Origin: Methylobacterium sp. E-066
Lineage (GTDB): Bacteria > Pseudomonadota > Alphaproteobacteria > Rhizobiales > Beijerinckiaceae
Length of the DNA: 64,000 nucleotides
Assembly: GCF_022829635.1 (NCBI RefSeq)
Contig: NZ_JAKSYO010000172.1
Location: 248,001 to 312,000 of the forward strand
Reading direction: 5' to 3'
In this document: piece by piece, positions 26,106 through 33,719 of the stretch
Position numbering within the stretch: the stretch's first letter is position 1
Layout: each line of letters opens with the position of its first letter
Translations under genes and position numbers: made by a program
Notes under the pieces: generated by a model
Database searches by the model: none
The model's input: the letters and a program-made list of their open reading frames with translations, nothing else
Told to the model about the DNA's origin: nothing

Positions 26106-26381
26106 ATGACCAAGATGATTTTCGCCGCCGCCATCGCGACCTGCTTGGTCGGACCGGCCTCCGCCCAGGTGATCGAATCCCCGACCGGCACCGTGGTGGT
26201 CGTGCCGCCCGGCGCCCCCGGGGTGGTGACATCGCAGTCGAACGCGACCGGTGCCGAGGGCGCCATCACCTACTCGCCGACGGGACAGCCGGCGGATTCG
26301 ATCGCCAACGATTCCGCCGCCGCCGGCAACGCCAACCAGCCCTCGCGTGTCGCGCCCCAGGGTGGCGGCGGCGGGAAGTAG
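26106..26381 (+). CDS. Small secreted protein
   Basis: 91 residues; ATG at 26106. Signal peptide MTKMIFAAAIATCLVGPASAQ, then a Val/Pro/Gly/Ala/Ser-rich mature chain with no cysteines and a Gly-rich end. No family recognised. Confidence 0.55.
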   Translation: MTKMIFAAAIATCLVGPASAQVIESPTGTVVVVPPGAPGVVTSQSNATGAEGAITYSPTGQPADSIANDSAAAGNANQPSRVAPQGGGGGK

Positions 26382-26429
26382 GCGACACCGCTTTGCCCCG
26401 GACGCGGTTTCTGTGTCCGGGGCGAGGTT

Positions 26430-26520
26430 GTCATCGCGCGTGCAGCGAAGCGATCCCGGTCACGCTCGATTATGGGATCGCGTGCCGCCCTGGGTTGCTT
26501 CGCTACGCTCGCAATGACGG
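26430..26520. repeat. Palindromic repeat, family A, diverged copy
   Basis: Left arm GTCATCGCGCGTGCAGCGAA, right arm TTCGCTACGCTCGCAATGAC; same family as 18303-18396 but with several mismatches. Confidence 0.75.
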
Positions 26521-26587
26521 TGCGGTCGCGACCGACCGGCGGATATCCAACGCACGGGCTACGTTGCTTACACATCTGCGGACGAAG

Positions 26588-26800
26588 CGCGGGTCCCCTC
26601 GCCCCGCTTGCGGGGAGAGGCCCGCACGGACCTCGTCGTCCGTGCGGGAAGCGCAGGCGAAGCCGGAGCGGCGGTGAGGGGGCGGTTCAGAACGAGGCGC
26701 GCGTCCGGAACCGCCCCCTCACCCTCGGCTGCCGCCTCGCTTCGGCGACGACGAGGTCGCCGAAGCCCTCTCCCCGCAAGCGGGGCGAGGGGATACCCGC
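26588..26800. repeat. 213-base imperfect palindrome
   Basis: Begins GCGGGTCCCCTCGCCCCGCT and ends with a near-complement, AGCGGGGCGAGGGGATACCCGC in part. Inner segments (GGACCTCGTCGTC, GGAGCGGCGGTGAGGGGGCGG) pair only partly with the opposite half. A related but shorter design to family C. Confidence 0.75.
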
Positions 26801-26860
26801 ACCGAGGCTGGAGCCAAAGCACGGGCCGTCGCGCAAAAAGGGCCGAACTCGATCTGTGAA

Positions 26861-26945
26861 TCCGATAGCCCGTGCGGGAGAGGGGACCCGCGCCACATCC
26901 GGAAATGTGAGAATCCGATAGCCCGCACAGGAGAGGGAGCCTGCG
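26861..26945. repeat. Family C-like decayed repeat with internal direct repeat
   Basis: TCCGATAGCCCG occurs at 26861 and again about 32 bases on, followed by GTGCGGGAGAGGGGACCCG and CACAGGAGAGGGAGC, which resemble the family C arms. The rest of 26946-27014 holds nothing identifiable. Confidence 0.55.
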
Positions 26946-27014
26946 GCGCCCCGGGGTGACGGGGTTGGGCGCTGCGACCTGTTCGTCACGTCCGCAGCAC
27001 CGGAAGACCGCCCC

Positions 27015-27593
27015 TCACGCTTCCTTGTCCGGACGCCCCGCGAGCCGGCCCGGCAGGCCGGTCAGGCGGTCCTTCATCGCCAGCACCTTCTGGACCTTGG
27101 CGCCGAGGGTGAGGAGCTGGACCAGGCGCTCGGTGTCGAGGCGGCGCACGTCGGCGTACCAACCCGCAAAGAGCTCGAACAGGTCGTGCATCTCCCGGAG
27201 CCGGCCTTGCGCGTGGCGCTCCGCCTCGGACTCGGCGTCCTGCATCAGCAACTCGCGCAGCAGGGTCAGGGTCGGGTCGATCTCGCGCTTCTTGCGCTCC
27301 TCGACCAGGGTGCGGACGATCTGCCAGATGTCCTCCGGGGTGGCGAAGTAGTCCCGCCGGTCCCCGGGCACGTGCAGGAGCCGCACGAGGTTCCAGGCCT
27401 GCAGCTCCTTGAGCCCCATGCTGACGTTGGAGCGCGAGACACCCAGACGCTCCACGATCTCGTCGGCGTTGAGCGGCCGCTCGGCCACGAACAGCAGGGC
27501 GTAGATCTGCCCCACGGTCCGGTTGATGCCCCAGCGCGAGCCCATCTCGCCGAAATGCAGCACGAAGGTCTGGATCAGGGGAGGCAGGTGCAC
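27015..27593 (-). CDS. GbsR/MarR-type transcriptional regulator at the end of the cyd operon
   Basis: 192 residues from a GTG at 27593. Starts LIQTFVLHFGEMGSRWGINRTVGQIYALLFVAERPL, the characteristic N terminus of the GbsR subgroup. The winged helix follows: LNADEIVERLGVSRSNVSMGLKELQAWNLV and a wing HVPGDRRDYFAT, then a helical C-terminal domain. It lies 61 bases after the DUF2474 gene on the same strand, so it is probably co-transcribed with cydAB and represses that promoter (see palindrome at 30257-30274). Confidence 0.88.
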   Translation of the reverse strand: MHLPPLIQTFVLHFGEMGSRWGINRTVGQIYALLFVAERPLNADEIVERLGVSRSNVSMGLKELQAWNLVRLLHVPGDRRDYFATPEDIWQIVRTLVEERKKREIDPTLTLLRELLMQDAESEAERHAQGRLREMHDLFELFAGWYADVRRLDTERLVQLLTLGAKVQKVLAMKDRLTGLPGRLAGRPDKEA

Positions 27594-27654
27594 GGCGGCG
27601 ATCCGTCGAACGGTTTTAGGCCCCTCGGGAATGCGGGGGGGTGTTGCCGGCTTA

Positions 27655-27777
27655 TCAGCTCTTGAGCCAGAACCGGAGGAGCGTCGCCACGGCGCCGAGG
27701 CCGAGGATGCTCCCGGCCCAGAGGCCCACGAACCAGGCGAGGCGTTTCCAGAGCGGGAGCGGGGTTGCGGGGGCCAT
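27655..27777 (-). CDS. DUF2474 small membrane subunit of cytochrome bd-type oxidase
   Basis: 40 residues: MAPATPLPLWKRLAWFVGLW, then one membrane helix and a basic end (LLRFWLKS). WxxRLxWFxxLWxxSxxxL is the DUF2474 pattern; these peptides follow cydB/cioB genes and are thought to act like CydX. Its ATG shares one base with the cydB TGA stop (TGATG), so it is translationally coupled. Confidence 0.85.
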   Translation of the reverse strand: MAPATPLPLWKRLAWFVGLWAGSILGLGAVATLLRFWLKS

Positions 27778-28784
27778 CAGTGATACCCGTGCGCGTCGAC
27801 CTTGCCGCGGAACACCCAGTAGGAATACGCGGTGTAGATCAGGATGATCGGGATCAGGACCGAGGCGCCGACCAGCATGAACATCTGGCTCGCCTCGGGG
27901 GCGGCGGCCTGCCAGATCGTGATCCGCCCCGGCACCACGTCGGGGAAGATGCTGATCCCGAGCCCCAGGAACGACAGGGCGAACAGGCCGAGCGCGATCA
28001 GGAACGGCGCCCGCTCGCCCCCGCCCCGCAGGGTCCGCCACAGGGCGACGGCGGCGAGCGCGACCAGCAGCGGCACCTGCGCCGAGACCAGGACGTTCGG
28101 CATCGCCAGCCAGCGCTCGAAGTAGCGCCCCTGCAGGAACGGCGTCGCGGCGCTGACCAGCGCGATCGCCGCCACGGTGGCGATGGTCAGGCGCTGGGCG
28201 AACCGGCGGGCCTGGAGCTGGAGCAGCCCTTCCGTGCGCATCACCAGCCAGGTCGCCCCGAGCAGCGCGTAGGCGACCACGAGGCTGACGCCGACCAGCA
28301 GGCTGAACGGCGTCAGCCAGTCCCACCAACCGCCGGCATAGGCCCGGCCCTCGACCGCGATGCCCTGGAGCAGTGCGCCCAGCGCGATCCCCTGGGCCAG
28401 GGCCGCCACCACGGAGCCGCCCGTGAAGGCCACATCCCAGGCCGCCCGGTGGCCGGGATCGCGCCAGCGGAACTCGAAGGCGACGCCGCGAAAAATCAGC
28501 CCGAGCAGCATGGCGATGATCGGCGCGTAGAGCGCCGGCAGGATCACCGCGTAGGCCAGCGGGAAGGCCGCGAACAGCCCACCGCCGCCCAGAACCAGCC
28601 AGGTCTCGTTGCCGTCCCAGACCGGGGCGACCGAGTTCATCGCGGTGTCGCGCTCCGGCCCCGGCCGCAGGGCCGGGAACAGGATGCCGATGCCGAGATC
28701 GAAGCCGTCCATGACGATGTAGGCGAAGACCGCGAAGGCGATCACGAACGCCCAGATCACGGTGAGATCGACGCTGTAGACCAT
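27777..28784 (-). CDS. cydB: Cytochrome bd-type ubiquinol oxidase subunit II (CioB-like)
   Basis: 335 residues from the ATG at 28784 (MVYSVDLTVIWAFVIAFAVF); the open frame runs further upstream into cydA without coding character. Eight to nine membrane helices. Family-specific segments: YIVMDGFDLGIGILFP, VAPVWDGNETWLVLGGGGLFAAFPLAYA, FRGVAFEFRWRD, LGISIFPDVVPG. Forms a quinol oxidase with subunit I in the cytoplasmic membrane, reducing O2 to water without proton pumping. Ten bases after cydA. Confidence 0.95.
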   Translation of the reverse strand: MVYSVDLTVIWAFVIAFAVFAYIVMDGFDLGIGILFPALRPGPERDTAMNSVAPVWDGNETWLVLGGGGLFAAFPLAYAVILPALYAPIIAMLLGLIFRGVAFEFRWRDPGHRAAWDVAFTGGSVVAALAQGIALGALLQGIAVEGRAYAGGWWDWLTPFSLLVGVSLVVAYALLGATWLVMRTEGLLQLQARRFAQRLTIATVAAIALVSAATPFLQGRYFERWLAMPNVLVSAQVPLLVALAAVALWRTLRGGGERAPFLIALGLFALSFLGLGISIFPDVVPGRITIWQAAAPEASQMFMLVGASVLIPIILIYTAYSYWVFRGKVDAHGYH

Positions 28785-28794
28785 GGCTGCTGCC

Positions 28795-30213
28795 TCACTC
28801 GGCCGGCTGGAGGTGGCGGTCGGGATCGACCGACGGGGCGGGGGTGATGCCGGCGGTGCGGATCGGCGCGCCGGGCTCGATCCCGCTCTCGCCTTCATGG
28901 GGCGGCTGGGCCATCAGGCGCAGGATGTACAGAACCCCCATGGCGAAGACGGAAAAATAGATCACCACGAACGCGGTGAGCGAGGCGGCCACCGCCGGGC
29001 CGTGGAGCGGCGAGGCGGATTGCGCGGTCCGCAGCAGGCCGTAGACCGTGTAGGGCTGGCGCCCGACCTCGGTGGTGATCCAGCCGGCGAGCACCGCCAC
29101 GAAGCCGGCCGGGCCCATGGCGACCGCGAAGCGGTGCAGCGGGCGCCACCGGTAGAGCGCCCCGCGCCAGCGGGCGAGCAGGCTGATCGCGCCGAGGAGC
29201 AGCATCAGCATGCCGAGCCCGACCATGATGCGGAACGACCAGAACACGATCGGCACCGGCGGCCAGTCCTTCCGGGGCAGGCTGTCGAGGCCGGCGAGCG
29301 GCGCGTCCAGGCTGTGCTTGAGCACCAGCGAGGACAGCTTCGGGATCTCCACCGCGTAGCGGATCGTGCCGGCCTCCTGGTCGGGCAGGCCGAACAGCAC
29401 CAGCGGCGCGCCGTCCGGATGGCTCTGGAAGTGGCCCTCCATGGCCATGACCTTGGCGGGCTGGTGCTCGAGGGTGTTGAGCCCGTGCGCGTCGCCGGCA
29501 AAGATCTGGACCGGCGCCACCAGGGCGGCCATCCACATCGCCATCGAGAACATCGTCCGGGCCGCCGGGTTGGCCCGGTCGCGCAGCAGGTGCCAGGCGC
29601 CGACCGCGCCGACCACCAGGGCGGTCGTCAGGTAGGCCGCCAGCACCATGTGGACGAGGCGGAACGGGAAGGACGGGTTGAACACGATCGCCCACCAGTC
29701 CAGCGGCACGAACTGGCCCTCGGCGTTGGTGCCGTAGCCCGCCGGCGTCTGCATCCAGGAATTCACCGACAGGATCCAGAACGCCGAGAAGAAGGTCCCG
29801 AACGCCACCATCAGGGTCGCGGCGAAGTGCAGCCGCGGCCCGACCTTGCTCATGCCGAACAGCATCACCCCGAGGAAGCCCGCCTCCAGGAAGAAGGCCG
29901 ACAGCACCTCGTAGGCCATCATCGGGCCGAGCACCGGCCCGGTCTTGTCGGAGAAGACCGACCAGTTGGTGCCGAACTGGTAGGACATCACCAGGCCGGA
30001 GACGACGCCCATGGCGAACGCGATGGCGAAGATCTTCAACCAGTACTTGAACAGGTCCATGAAGACCTGCCGGCCGGTGGCGAGAAACAGGCCCTCCAGC
30101 ACGGCGAGGAAGCTCGCGAGCCCGATCGAGAAGGCCGGGAACACGATGTGGAACGCCACCGTGAAGCCGAACTGGATGCGGGCGAGGATCAGGGGATCGA
30201 GGGTGTCGAGCAC
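28795..30213 (-). CDS. cydA: Cytochrome bd-type ubiquinol oxidase subunit I (CioA-like)
   Basis: 472 residues. Haem-bearing subunit with nine helices: RIQFGFTVAFHIVFPAFSIG holds the haem ligand His 21; GLVMSYQFGTNWSVFSDKTGPVLGP, the axial Met region NTLEHQPAKVMAMEGHF and GWITTEVGRQPYTVYGLLRT are diagnostic. The Q loop is short, so this is the cyanide-insensitive (CIO) type. First gene of cydA-cydB-DUF2474-regulator. Expression is likely controlled by the palindrome 44 bases upstream. Confidence 0.96.
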   Translation of the reverse strand: MLDTLDPLILARIQFGFTVAFHIVFPAFSIGLASFLAVLEGLFLATGRQVFMDLFKYWLKIFAIAFAMGVVSGLVMSYQFGTNWSVFSDKTGPVLGPMMAYEVLSAFFLEAGFLGVMLFGMSKVGPRLHFAATLMVAFGTFFSAFWILSVNSWMQTPAGYGTNAEGQFVPLDWWAIVFNPSFPFRLVHMVLAAYLTTALVVGAVGAWHLLRDRANPAARTMFSMAMWMAALVAPVQIFAGDAHGLNTLEHQPAKVMAMEGHFQSHPDGAPLVLFGLPDQEAGTIRYAVEIPKLSSLVLKHSLDAPLAGLDSLPRKDWPPVPIVFWSFRIMVGLGMLMLLLGAISLLARWRGALYRWRPLHRFAVAMGPAGFVAVLAGWITTEVGRQPYTVYGLLRTAQSASPLHGPAVAASLTAFVVIYFSVFAMGVLYILRLMAQPPHEGESGIEPGAPIRTAGITPAPSVDPDRHLQPAE

Positions 30214-30246
30214 GATGGGTCTCCCGGCTCGGGATCTGCGACTCGG

Positions 30247-30275
30247 CTTATAGCAATTTCAGAAATTTCTGAAAA
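30247..30275 (-). promoter_or_regulatory. cydA promoter with 18-bp perfect palindromic operator
   Basis: TTTCAGAAATTTCTGAAA at 30257-30274 is perfectly self-complementary. On the minus strand it lies inside a possible promoter: TTTTCA (30275-30270), 17-base spacer, TATAAG (30252-30247). A protein bound here would block RNA polymerase. The GbsR/MarR regulator encoded at the end of the cyd operon is the obvious candidate ligand. Confidence 0.7.
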
Positions 30276-30450
30276 GTCGATAATCACAGGACAGTCGCGG
30301 CGGGCGTGCAGGCCTGGACGCGCGCGGCCGGACACGGCAGGTTCGGGGCGATTCCCCGAACGATCGGGCGCTTGCAAGCACGGTGCCCGCCCTCGGGCCA
30401 CCGCGCCGCGCGACACGCCGCTCCCCGGACACCACGAGACCCGTCGCCCC

Positions 30451-31677
30451 ATGGCCGAACCCGTTGCCGCCGCCTTCCTCGACGCGCCCGTCGACCTCGC
30501 TGCCGCGCTCTCGGAACGCATCCGCGGCATCGGGACGAGCCAGATCGGGCTGGTGGCGGATCGCGGCCGGGACGACCCGGACGTGGTCAAGCTCTGGATC
30601 GGCGAGGGCGACCTGCCGACGCCGCCCTTCATCGTCGAGGCGGCGCACCGGGCGATGCAGGCCGGGCATACCCGCTACACCACCTCGCTCGGCCTGCCGG
30701 CCCTGCGGGCAGCGCTCAGTGCCTACCATGCCCGGCACTGGGGCGTGGACGTCCCGGCCGACCGCTTCGCCGTCACGGCCGGCGGCATGAACGCGATCAT
30801 GCAGGCGGCCCAGGCCCTGCTGGAGCCGGGCGACGAGATCATCATCCCCTCCCCGGCCTGGCCGAACCTGGCCGAGGCGGTCCGCATCACCGGCGGCGTG
30901 CCGGTGACCGTGCCCTACCGGATCCAGCCGGATGGGCGCTTCACGCTGCCGCTCGCCGACATCGAAGCGGCACTGACGCCGCGCACCCGGGTGATCATGG
31001 TCAACTCGCCCTCGAACCCGACGGGTTGGACCATGCCGCTGCCCGAGATGACGGCCTTGCGCGACCTCGCCCGCGCGCGCGGCCTGTGGATCTTGTCGGA
31101 CGAGGTCTACGCGCACTTCACCTACGGCAACCAGATCGCGCCGTCCTTCCTGCAGATCTGCACGGAGGACGACCGGCTGATCGTGACCAACACCTTCTCG
31201 AAGAACTGGGCGATGACCGGCTGGCGTGCCGGCTGGGTGATCTTTCCCCGGGGCCTGGCGCCGACCTTCGCCAAGCTCGGCCAGTACAGCACCACCTCGA
31301 TCCCGACCTTCATCCAGCACGCCTGCGTGGCGGCCCTCGACGAGGGCGACGGCTTCATCCGCACCATGGTCGACCGCTGCGCCGAGGCGAGGGCGATCCT
31401 GGTCGAGGGGCTCGCGCGCCTGCCCGGCGTGACCGTGGCGGCGCCGGACGGCGCCTTCTACCTCATGCCCCGGATCGCCGGCGACGAGCCGAGCCTCGAA
31501 CTCGCCTACCGCCTGCTGCGCGACGCCAAGGTCGGCGTCGCCCCGGGCACCGCCTTCGGCCCCGCGGGCGAAGGCCTGGTCCGCATCTGCTTCGCCATCA
31601 GCCCGGACCTGGCGCGGGAGGCGGTGCGGCGGTTGTCGGGGGTGTTGGGGCGGGGTTCGGCCGGGCGGTCGAACTGA
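30451..31677 (+). CDS. PLP-dependent class I/II aminotransferase
   Basis: 408 residues from the ATG at 30451. Fold-type I aminotransferase: KLWIGEGDLPTPPFIVEAAH at the front, VTAGGMNAIMQAAQALLEPGD, VNSPSNPTGWTMP (Asn binding the cofactor), LSDEVYAHFTY (Asp and Tyr), and NTFSKNWAMTGWRAGW with the PLP Lys at 251. C-terminal GEGLVRICFA supplies the substrate-carboxylate Arg. Closest to aspartate/aromatic aminotransferase-like proteins; substrate not predictable. Divergent from cydA. Confidence 0.9.
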   Translation: MAEPVAAAFLDAPVDLAAALSERIRGIGTSQIGLVADRGRDDPDVVKLWIGEGDLPTPPFIVEAAHRAMQAGHTRYTTSLGLPALRAALSAYHARHWGVDVPADRFAVTAGGMNAIMQAAQALLEPGDEIIIPSPAWPNLAEAVRITGGVPVTVPYRIQPDGRFTLPLADIEAALTPRTRVIMVNSPSNPTGWTMPLPEMTALRDLARARGLWILSDEVYAHFTYGNQIAPSFLQICTEDDRLIVTNTFSKNWAMTGWRAGWVIFPRGLAPTFAKLGQYSTTSIPTFIQHACVAALDEGDGFIRTMVDRCAEARAILVEGLARLPGVTVAAPDGAFYLMPRIAGDEPSLELAYRLLRDAKVGVAPGTAFGPAGEGLVRICFAISPDLAREAVRRLSGVLGRGSAGRSN

Positions 31678-31772
31678 TCCGGAGGGCGGCGTTTCAGCTC
31701 CGGCGTAAGAGTGGGGATCCCCTCTGCCTCGCTCGCAGGGCTGCCGGCTCCCCACATCGTCGGATGAAGCGC

Positions 31773-31875
31773 GGGTCCCCTCTCCCGTGCGGGAGAGGGA
31801 CAGGGTGAGGGATGCGCGCTTTCCGGAAGAACCAGTCCCCTCACCCCAACCCTCTCCCGCACGGGAGAGGGAGTC
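31773..31875. repeat. Palindromic repeat, family C, intergenic copy
   Basis: CCCCTCTCCCGTGCGGGAGA at the left, its complement at the right, inner CAGGGTGAGGG and CCCCTCACCC. Lies between the aminotransferase and the convergent dehydratase gene; nearly identical arms to the copy inside aceF. Confidence 0.9.
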
Positions 31876-31964
31876 CCTCGCGTCTCACTGACGCCGATGT
31901 GAGCCTCACAGCGAGGGAGGACCGCGCGTCTGTCAGACCGCCGCCCGCCCCCAGCAAATAAACC

Positions 31965-32891
31965 TCACCGCCCCCAGCGCAGCACCAGCGCATCGTTCCG
32001 CCGCGCCAGCTCGATCAGCGCCGCGCGCGTGTCGGGATGGAGCGGCTGGAGCGGCAGGCGGGCGGTCTCGTGGGCGATGATGCCGCCCTCGGCCATCAGC
32101 GCCTTGCAGGCGAGCAGCCCGCATTGCCGGTTCTCGTGGTTGATCAGCGGCAGCCAGCGCGCGTAGGCGTCGAGCGCCTCGCTCCGGCGGCCGGCCGCGT
32201 AGGCGTCGGTGATCTGGCGGATGCCGTCCGGATAGGCGCCGCCGGTCATCGCCCCGGTGGCGCCGGCATCGAGATCGGCCATCAGGGTGATCGCCTCCTC
32301 GCCATCCCAGGGGCCGACCACCGCGTCGCCGCCCTGCGCGATCAGCTCGCGCAGCTTGCCCGCCGCCCCGGGGGTCTCGATCTTGAAGTAGGAGACGTTT
32401 TCGATCTCCCGGGCCATGCGGGCCAGGAACGCGGCCGAGAGCGGCGTGCCCGCCACCGGCGCGTCCTGGATCATGATCGGGATCGCGATCGCGTCCGAGA
32501 CGCCGCGGAAGAAGTCGTAGATGCCGAGCTCCGGCACCCGGATCGTGGCGCCGTGATAGGGCGGCATGACCATCACCATGGCGGCCCCGGCTTCTTGCGC
32601 CCGGCGCGAGCGCTCGGCGCAGACCTGCGTGGCGAAATGCGTGGTCGTCACGATCACCGGCACCCGGCCGGCGACGTGGTCGAGCACCGCGTGCATCACG
32701 GTCTCGCGCTCGGCGTCGGTGAGGACGAACTGCTCGGAAAAGTTGGCCAGGATGCAGAGGCCGTGGCTGCCGGCGTCGATCATGAAGTCGATCGCCCGGC
32801 GCTGCCCGTCGAGGTCGAGGTTGCCCGCGGCATCGAACACCGTGGGGGCGACCGGGAAGACGCCCCGGTAGGGCTGGGCAGGCGAACTCAT
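31965..32891 (-). CDS. L-2-keto-3-deoxyarabonate dehydratase-like (DHDPS family)
   Basis: 308 residues from the ATG at 32891. Class I aldolase fold with Schiff-base Lys 170 (VSYFKIETPGAAGKLRELI) and Tyr of MVMPPYHGAT near 112. Segments RAIDFMIDAGSHGLCILANF, SEQFVLTDAER, IQDAPVAGTPLSA, VVGPWDGEEAITLMADL and NHENRQCGLLACKALM match the Azospirillum enzyme that converts L-2-keto-3-deoxyarabonate to alpha-ketoglutarate semialdehyde much better than they match DapA. No other arabinose gene is adjacent, so the pathway is inference; another keto-deoxy acid is possible. Confidence 0.78.
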   Translation of the reverse strand: MSSPAQPYRGVFPVAPTVFDAAGNLDLDGQRRAIDFMIDAGSHGLCILANFSEQFVLTDAERETVMHAVLDHVAGRVPVIVTTTHFATQVCAERSRRAQEAGAAMVMVMPPYHGATIRVPELGIYDFFRGVSDAIAIPIMIQDAPVAGTPLSAAFLARMAREIENVSYFKIETPGAAGKLRELIAQGGDAVVGPWDGEEAITLMADLDAGATGAMTGGAYPDGIRQITDAYAAGRRSEALDAYARWLPLINHENRQCGLLACKALMAEGGIIAHETARLPLQPLHPDTRAALIELARRNDALVLRWGR

Positions 32892-33095
32892 GCGCGATCC
32901 TCCACCGGGGCGGGCCGCGCGCGCCGGCTCACAGGAAAAGACCGATCCGGGCCGCTCCGGGGCCACGCGGCCGCCCCGGATCGGCGAAACGCCGGCACTG
33001 TGCCGAAGGATCATCCGAGATCAACGCCCGTCCCGGCGCGGGCTCGACAAAAGCCGCGATGTGTTTGCGCGGCGCCGGTACGGATGGCGCAAGCC

Positions 33096-33650
33096 TTACG
33101 CCGACAGGATCAGCAGGATGAGCTTGCTCACCACGGGGCCGACATTCACGAACCAGTGCTCGACATCGACCCGGATCGTCGCCGTGTCGCCGCCCTCCAG
33201 GGTGATGACTTCCCGGGTCGTATGGATCTCCAGGCGTCCCGACAGGATGTGAAAGATCTCGCGGCTTCCGGCCTTGTGCGCGGCGAACCGGCTCGACGTG
33301 GCGCCGGGCGGCACCGTGTAGTGCAGCAGCTCGACCTCGGATGACGGGCGCGCCAGGGCGAGGCGCTCGATGCCGGTCGCCTCGTCGAAGAACCGCAGGT
33401 TCTCGCCCGTGCGCGTGATCTCCACGGGCTGGCGCTCGACGAGGTCCGCGAGCTCGCAGCCCAGGCCGCGGGCGATGGCCAGGGCATTGCGCAGGGTCGG
33501 GCTGAGCAGGCCGCGCTCGACCCGCGACAGGGCGGCGGCGGAGACGCCGCTGGTCTCGGCGAGCTGATCCAGGGTGACGCCGAGCTGGGTGCGGCGGGTG
33601 CGCACCGCGTTGCCGAACAGGATGTCCTGCGCCTGCGTCTCGCCGGTCAC
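33096..33650 (-). CDS. XRE-family regulator with C-terminal cupin domain
   Basis: 184 residues from a GTG at 33650 that follows AGGGGAGG by six bases. Helix-turn-helix at 12-70 (VRTRRTQLGVTLDQLAETSG, VSAAALSRVERGLLSPTLRN). Cupin at 105-180 (HYTVPPGATSSRFAAHKAGS, GRLEIHTTREVITLEGGDTA, VEHWFVN), likely a small-ligand sensor. Divergent from the lactate-permease-family gene with 69 bases between starts; probably regulates that transporter and itself. Confidence 0.9.
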   Translation of the reverse strand: MTGETQAQDILFGNAVRTRRTQLGVTLDQLAETSGVSAAALSRVERGLLSPTLRNALAIARGLGCELADLVERQPVEITRTGENLRFFDEATGIERLALARPSSEVELLHYTVPPGATSSRFAAHKAGSREIFHILSGRLEIHTTREVITLEGGDTATIRVDVEHWFVNVGPVVSKLILLILSA

Positions 33651-33672
33651 GCCCGCCCTCCCCTTGACTCAT

Positions 33673-33702
33673 GCAGATATGCAAAAATAATTGCTGATCT
33701 GC
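33673..33702. promoter_or_regulatory. Inverted repeat, likely operator for the XRE-cupin regulator
   Basis: GCAGATATGCAA (33673-33684) and TTGCTGATCTGC (33691-33702) are inverted with 10 of 12 bases matching and a 6-base AT-rich centre. It sits in the short spacer between two divergent genes. Confidence 0.6.
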
Positions 33703-33719
33703 AATTCCACGACTCGTTT

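Noticed and set aside
31965..32891. Assignment as dapA (4-hydroxy-tetrahydrodipicolinate synthase) or the hydroxyproline deaminase partner of the epimerase
   Set aside because: Sequence segments fit the keto-deoxyarabonate dehydratase much better, and the gene is 24 kb from the hydroxyproline genes.
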